Assembly: GCA_017306865.1 (NCBI GenBank)
Contig: JAFKHH010000011.1
Span: 1 to 64,000 of the forward strand
Direction of reading: 5' to 3'
Source of the DNA: Filimonas sp.
Lineage (GTDB): Bacteria > Bacteroidota > Bacteroidia > Chitinophagales > Chitinophagaceae
Length of the DNA stretch: 64,000 nt
Shown here: positions 60,063 to 64,000 of the stretch, piece by piece
Layout: every line of letters begins with the position of its first letter
Position numbering within the stretch: the first letter of the stretch is position 1
Translations under genes and position numbers: made by a program
Notes under the pieces: generated by a model
Told to the model about the DNA's origin: nothing
Database searches by the model: none
What the model saw: the letters and a program-made list of their open reading frames with translations, nothing else

Positions 60063-61835
60063 ATGTTTACTCCATTTAAATATTCCATATTGGCTCTCTT
60101 ATCAGGCATACTGCTGCTAACGTCATGTACCAAGCAGCTAGAACAATCGCCGGTAAGTACTGCAAACAAAGACGCTGTATTTGGCAGTGAAGACGGTTTA
60201 AAATTATACACTACCTCCTTCTACAACATACTGCCTGATATAAATAACATCTTCAGGCAGGATTGTAACCTGTCAGATTTTGGCGCGGTAACTTCTGTGC
60301 CGGATTTTATCAGGCCGGGCGCTTACACATCGCGCCAGGGCTCCGGCTGGACATGGACAGACCTGCGCAACATCAATTACTTCATTGTAAATTGTAATAA
60401 TCCCGCAGTACCCTTGTCCGTACGGGAGAATTATATTGGCATCGCACGCTTTTTCAGGGCTTACTTCTATTTTGAAAAAGTAAAACGTTTTGGTGATGTA
60501 CCCTGGTACAACAAACCGCTGGATGTGAATGATCCTGACCTGTACAAAGGAAGAGACCCACGTACACTCATCATGGACTCTGTAGTGGCAGACCTGGACT
60601 ATGCGGCGGCTAAGATCACTACAGACGATGCTACCAGAAGCCTGATCACCAAATGGGTTGTACTAGGCTTTAAATCCCGCGTATGTTTATTTGAAGGCAC
60701 ATTCCGCAAATACCAGGAGTCATTCAAACTGACATCTTCTGCCAACAAGTTTTTGCAGGCGGCATCCGATGCAGCTAACGCAGTAATAACCGGAAAAAAA
60801 TTCAGCCTGAACAATGGTTCCGGGAACATGTCATACCGCAACCTGTTTATCAGCGCAAGTCCGGTAGCAAATGAGATCATGCTGGCAAACATCACAAGCG
60901 CCGCGCTGGCAAAAACAAATGATGCCAACTGGTACTATACCAGCGCTACGTATGGTTCCCGTTTCAATTTTACACGTACGTTTATTAATACTTACCTGAA
61001 CATTGACGGTACGCGCTTTACAGATAAACCGGGATACCAGACAACGACTTTTGTAAACGAAACACAAAACCGTGACCTGCGTTTGCAACAGACTATTCGT
61101 ATGGGAGGCTACCAGCGTGTAACGAATGGTACATCCATTCCTGCACCGCCGGTATTCTCTTACACCTATACCGGATACCAACCGATCAAGTGGTGTTTGG
61201 ATGATATGTATTATGATGCCGGTTCACTGAACACCAACTCTATCTCGCTGATGCGTTATGCAGAGATCTTGCTGAATTATGCAGAAGCACAGGCGGAACT
61301 TGGTGTAATTACTAATGCTGATTGGGCTGCAACAGTTGGCGCGTTGCGCTCAAGAGCGGGCATTACATCCGGCATTACCAATCTGCCTGCTGTAGCAGAT
61401 ACTTACCTGCAAACAAATTACTTCCCTGCTATTTCTGACCCGGTAATACTGGAGATCAGGCGCGAGCGCGGTATAGAGCTGGCACTGGAAGGATTCCGCT
61501 TTTATGACCTGGTGCGTTGGAAACGTGGTGACCTGTTGCTGAAACAGTGGAACGGTATGTATGTACCTGCGCTGAATGTACCAATGGACCTGAATGGTGA
61601 CGGCATACTGGATGTTTGCTTCTATCGCAACACACCACCTACGCCACAAGTTACAGGTGTTACGTATGTAAACGTAACTGCCGATCCGCAGAAATTGTCT
61701 GATGGTGATCATGGAGAACTGCATTGGTCAGACAACATTGCCCGCGACTGGCAGGATTACAAATACCTGTATCCAATCCCGTATTCTGATATACAGATCA
61801 ATCCGAAACTGAAACAGAATGATGGTTGGCAGTAA
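60063..61835 (+). CDS. SusD/RagB family surface lipoprotein
   Basis: The 590-residue protein has a lipobox LLLTSCTKQLEQ (Cys ~22). The N-terminal TPR-like helices and SusD landmarks are present: RFFRAYFYFEKVKRFGDVPWYN, LMRYAEILLNYAEAQAELG and EIRRERGIELALEGFRFYDLVRWKRGDLL. It caps the SusC barrel and captures substrate at the cell surface. It lies 22 nt behind susC. Confidence 0.93.
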   Translation: MFTPFKYSILALLSGILLLTSCTKQLEQSPVSTANKDAVFGSEDGLKLYTTSFYNILPDINNIFRQDCNLSDFGAVTSVPDFIRPGAYTSRQGSGWTWTDLRNINYFIVNCNNPAVPLSVRENYIGIARFFRAYFYFEKVKRFGDVPWYNKPLDVNDPDLYKGRDPRTLIMDSVVADLDYAAAKITTDDATRSLITKWVVLGFKSRVCLFEGTFRKYQESFKLTSSANKFLQAASDAANAVITGKKFSLNNGSGNMSYRNLFISASPVANEIMLANITSAALAKTNDANWYYTSATYGSRFNFTRTFINTYLNIDGTRFTDKPGYQTTTFVNETQNRDLRLQQTIRMGGYQRVTNGTSIPAPPVFSYTYTGYQPIKWCLDDMYYDAGSLNTNSISLMRYAEILLNYAEAQAELGVITNADWAATVGALRSRAGITSGITNLPAVADTYLQTNYFPAISDPVILEIRRERGIELALEGFRFYDLVRWKRGDLLLKQWNGMYVPALNVPMDLNGDGILDVCFYRNTPPTPQVTGVTYVNVTADPQKLSDGDHGELHWSDNIARDWQDYKYLYPIPYSDIQINPKLKQNDGWQ

Positions 61836-62017
61836 AAATCATACTGGCAACATATTTATACCGCGGAGGCGGTGAGGACGGAGAGAATCGCGGAGATAAT
61901 CTTATAATTGTAAGATGCTCTCCGCGTTCTCTGCGTAACCTTTGCGTGCTTTGCGATACTTTGTGTTTTTGCGTGAGACTGGTAAAAATTATATTGTGAT
62001 CATTTAAAAAAGAATCT
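61836..62017. other. Short non-coding gap with CTTTGCG words
   Basis: It contains ACCTTTGCGTGCTTTGCGAT words like those near 52,273-52,316. No terminator of canonical form is seen, so the next gene may be read through from susD. Confidence 0.35.
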
Positions 62018-62905
62018 ATGCGAAGAATATTATTTGTTTTGTTATTGATAGCAGTACAGCAAACTTCTTTACATGCGCAGCATTTTAATATCGGCACATA
62101 CAACCTGCGTTATGCCAATCACGGTGATTCTGTAAAAGGCAACGGCTGGGGACAACGTTGTCCCGTTATTGCCAATATGGTACGCTATCACCAGTTTGAC
62201 ATCTTTGGCACACAAGAAGGCTTGTACAGTCAACTACAATCATTGAAAGACAGCTTGCCGGGTTATACCTATATCGGCGTAGGCCGTGACGATGGCAAAC
62301 AGGCTGGCGAACACTCTGCTATATTTTATCGCACAGATAAATTTCAATTAGTAGAAAGCGGCAACTTCTGGTTATCTACAATTACGGACAAGCCTAACAA
62401 AGGCTGGGATGCAGTGTTGCCACGTATTTGTACCTGGGGCAAGTTTAAAGAAAAAAGCAGCGGCTTCACCTTTATCTTCTTCAACCTGCACATGGATCAT
62501 GTAGGCGTACAGGCAAGATCAGAAAGTGCAAAACTGATCTTTGAAAAAATAAAAGCAATGCCTGCCAACACACCGGCGATCTTAACAGGTGATTTCAATA
62601 TTGACCAGAACAACCCTGGCTATACGCTGATCAATACATCCGGCATACTACGCGATGCGTATGAACTGTCGCCTGTAAAACTGGCAACGAATGGCACCTT
62701 CAACAATTTCGACGCAAACAGTTTTACCGCAAGCCGCATTGATCACATCTTTGTAAGCAAAAACTTCAACGTAAAACGTTATGGCATCCTTACTGATACA
62801 TACCGTACAAACGAAAATCCTGAAGACAGGAAAGGCTGGGTAGCACGCACACCATCAGACCACTACCCGGTACTGATAGAAGTGGAAGTGGCAAAGAAAA
62901 AATAA
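62018..62905 (+). CDS. Secreted endonuclease/exonuclease/phosphatase family enzyme
   Basis: The 295-residue protein has a signal peptide ending SLHAQ. All family motifs are present: YNLRYAN, FGTQEG (catalytic Glu), RTDKFQLVESGNFWLS, FFNLHMDHVG, ILTGDFNIDQN, IDHIFVS and the final SDHYPVLIE. Secreted relatives cut DNA, phosphoesters or sphingomyelin-type lipids. Placed behind SusC/SusD it may trim a phosphorylated substrate for uptake. The exact substrate is open. Confidence 0.88.
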   Translation: MRRILFVLLLIAVQQTSLHAQHFNIGTYNLRYANHGDSVKGNGWGQRCPVIANMVRYHQFDIFGTQEGLYSQLQSLKDSLPGYTYIGVGRDDGKQAGEHSAIFYRTDKFQLVESGNFWLSTITDKPNKGWDAVLPRICTWGKFKEKSSGFTFIFFNLHMDHVGVQARSESAKLIFEKIKAMPANTPAILTGDFNIDQNNPGYTLINTSGILRDAYELSPVKLATNGTFNNFDANSFTASRIDHIFVSKNFNVKRYGILTDTYRTNENPEDRKGWVARTPSDHYPVLIEVEVAKKK

Positions 62906-62932
62906 ATCTATTTCAGATTTGAAATTTGAAAT

Positions 62933-62969
62933 GGAACAGGTGCGTGTATTCACGCACCTGTTCCGTTTT
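62933..62969 (+). terminator. 14-bp terminator
   Basis: GGAACAGGTGCGTG, loop TATT, CACGCACCTGTTCC is perfect, followed by GTTTT. It ends the Sus-locus transcript. Confidence 0.85.
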
Positions 62970-63098
62970 ACTAGCGCAGGCCTCCCGGCCTGTGCTGCAT
63001 TGTTACTAAATTATATCTGCACAATAGGTCAACAAATACAATCGCAGGTAAAGAGTAGTAATAAATAGTCACAGACCGGGAGGCCTGCGCCAGTAAAA
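62966..63098. repeat. 133-bp element with 29-bp inverted ends (MITE-like)
   Basis: The left end (62,966-62,994) and right end (63,070-63,098) are inverted copies with two mismatches, around the core GCAGGCCTCCCGG. The 75-bp AT-rich centre has no gene. A partial relative of the right end lies near 54,485-54,512. Confidence 0.65.
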
Positions 63099-63386
63099 GG
63101 CTATAATAGAGTGGAGATTTTTAGTGACTGGTGTGTATTCTCAACAAAGCGATCAAATTAACCACAAGGTTCACAAAGGATACACAAAGTGCACAAGAGA
63201 TTTTCTTTGTGTTCCTTGTGCAATAACCTTGTGACCTTTGTGGTTAAGTTTTTATGTTAAAAGCATTGTACCCCACAAACCTGTTACATTTAAGAATGTA
63301 TTGTAGACATCTCAAACCGTAAATTCTCAATTTCAAATCTTCTTATTGCCTGCGTAAAGTATCTTTACTGCAAACCATTCCCGGCC
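63099..63386. repeat. Non-coding gap with a nested ACAAAG/CTTTGT hairpin
   Basis: TTAACCACAAGG (63,158-63,169) faces CCTTTGTGGTTAA (63,235-63,247). Inside, ACACAAAG faces CTTTGTGT and GCACAAG faces CTTGTGC. A T5 follows. It is a hairpin-forming intergenic repeat. No gene is seen. Confidence 0.5.
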
Positions 63387-64000
63387 ATGAGAAGAAAAAT
63401 CAACTACTTATTTTGCAGCCTCTTCGTTGTGCTGTTTGCAACAGCACCAACCTTTGCACAAACCACAGCAGACAAAGCCATTACCATTCCATTTACCCTT
63501 CTTCCTTCGGGGCACATCTTAGTCAAAGCCACTATTGCAGGTGTGGAAGGAAATTTTGTGTTTGATACAGGCGCAGGCATCACCGCAATTACAAAATCCT
63601 ATTTTGACAAATTGAAAGGCACAGAAAAAGAAGATGGTGGCTATACCGGATTTCGTGCAACAGGGGAGCGGCTGGATCTCGAACTGTATAAAGTAAACAA
63701 CTTCGCATTAGCTGGTTTAAAAAAAGGCAAAATAGAACTGAGCGCTATTGACGCCAACCTCGGCGGTATTGACGGTATCATCGCCATGAATGTTTTTGGT
63801 GACCGCCCTTTTACCATCGATTTCACCGCACAGCAGATCAAGGTAGAAACCAGGCAAACACTTGCTACTGCAAAGCAGAACGCAAGTCTCATACACATAC
63901 AACCAGAAGATGCAAGAGGCAAGTCACTGACTGTTTTCGCCTATTATAAAGTGAATGATACACTTACCTTACAATTTTCAATGGATAGCGGCGCAGGTAA
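63387..64000 (+). CDS. Secreted retropepsin-like aspartic protease (3' end outside window)
   Basis: The frame starts at ATG 63,387 (MRRKINYLFCSLFVVLFATA), with a signal peptide ending FAQT, and is still open at the right edge (204 codons). The first catalytic loop is NFVFDTGAG with IT following, and a second DSGAG (FSMDSGAG) appears in the last visible codons. This indicates two aspartic-protease lobes in one chain, as in the Bacteroidota clan AA proteases. It probably acts in the periplasm or on the surface. Confidence 0.8.
   Translation, partial: MRRKINYLFCSLFVVLFATAPTFAQTTADKAITIPFTLLPSGHILVKATIAGVEGNFVFDTGAGITAITKSYFDKLKGTEKEDGGYTGFRATGERLDLELYKVNNFALAGLKKGKIELSAIDANLGGIDGIIAMNVFGDRPFTIDFTAQQIKVETRQTLATAKQNASLIHIQPEDARGKSLTVFAYYKVNDTLTLQFSMDSGAG

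Noticed and set aside
1-64000. CRISPR arrays
   Set aside because: No regularly spaced identical repeats with unique spacers were seen; the repeats found are dispersed or paired hairpins.

Overview
The window holds two kinds of DNA. Positions 1 to about 25,408 are the right-hand part of an AT-rich integrated prophage. The remainder, to 64,000, is chromosome of a Bacteroidota bacterium. SusC/SusD with an ECF sigma/FecR pair, LytTR and LytS-like two-component genes, an HAE1-type RND pump and TAnnTTTG-type promoter boxes point to that phylum. The gene set and the TonB-system style suggest a Chitinophagaceae-like soil or freshwater organism. I cannot name the species.

Prophage, structural part (1-18,874, all +). 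The cut-off large terminase is followed by a gene with a nine-T slippery run. Next come a connector-like protein, tail proteins including a 1,514-residue fibre with a GH16 domain, PKD domains and an SGNH esterase domain, and the tape measure. Then follow an XkdF-like prohead protease, a scaffold-like protein, the major capsid protein, a tail-tube-like protein, the portal and connectors. Ten of these 14 genes share an exact ATGAATG start context.

Prophage, accessory and lysis part (18,942-25,408). This holds a membrane protein, a reverse-strand HEPN-like gene behind a strong terminator, a DUF5675/holin lysis pair, a 55-residue zinc-ribbon gene, a lipoprotein, a 152-nt nested hairpin, and a tyrosine integrase with putative arm-type repeats. 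The right attachment site is the 3' part of a tRNA-Leu gene at 25,353-25,406. The intact tRNA, replication and repressor genes should lie left of the window.

Chromosome 25.4-39.1 kb. The genes here are a secreted protein, GrpB-type protein, an SRPBCC membrane protein, an AraC regulator and an NmrA-like oxidoreductase. The SRPBCC and NmrA genes share an 18-bp operator at the same distance from their promoters. Next are a DUF1826-like protein, a Crp-MFS-aldo/keto reductase cluster with a perfect CRP-style palindrome, a PL10 pectate lyase, a hybrid-free histidine kinase/receiver pair and a CPBP protease.

Chromosome 39.2-54.3 kb. This part has a complete RND efflux operon, a universal stress protein, a LytS/LytTR pair, a lone receiver, an AraC regulator followed by a Bcr/CflA-type MFS exporter, a cupin, and an AraC-controlled thioredoxin-reductase-like flavoprotein.

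Chromosome 54.3-64 kb. An ECF sigma, FecR-type anti-sigma, SusC, SusD and a secreted endonuclease/exonuclease/phosphatase-family enzyme form an outer-membrane uptake locus. A secreted aspartic protease runs off the right edge. Several intergenic spaces carry dispersed hairpin repeats, including a 133-bp element with inverted ends.
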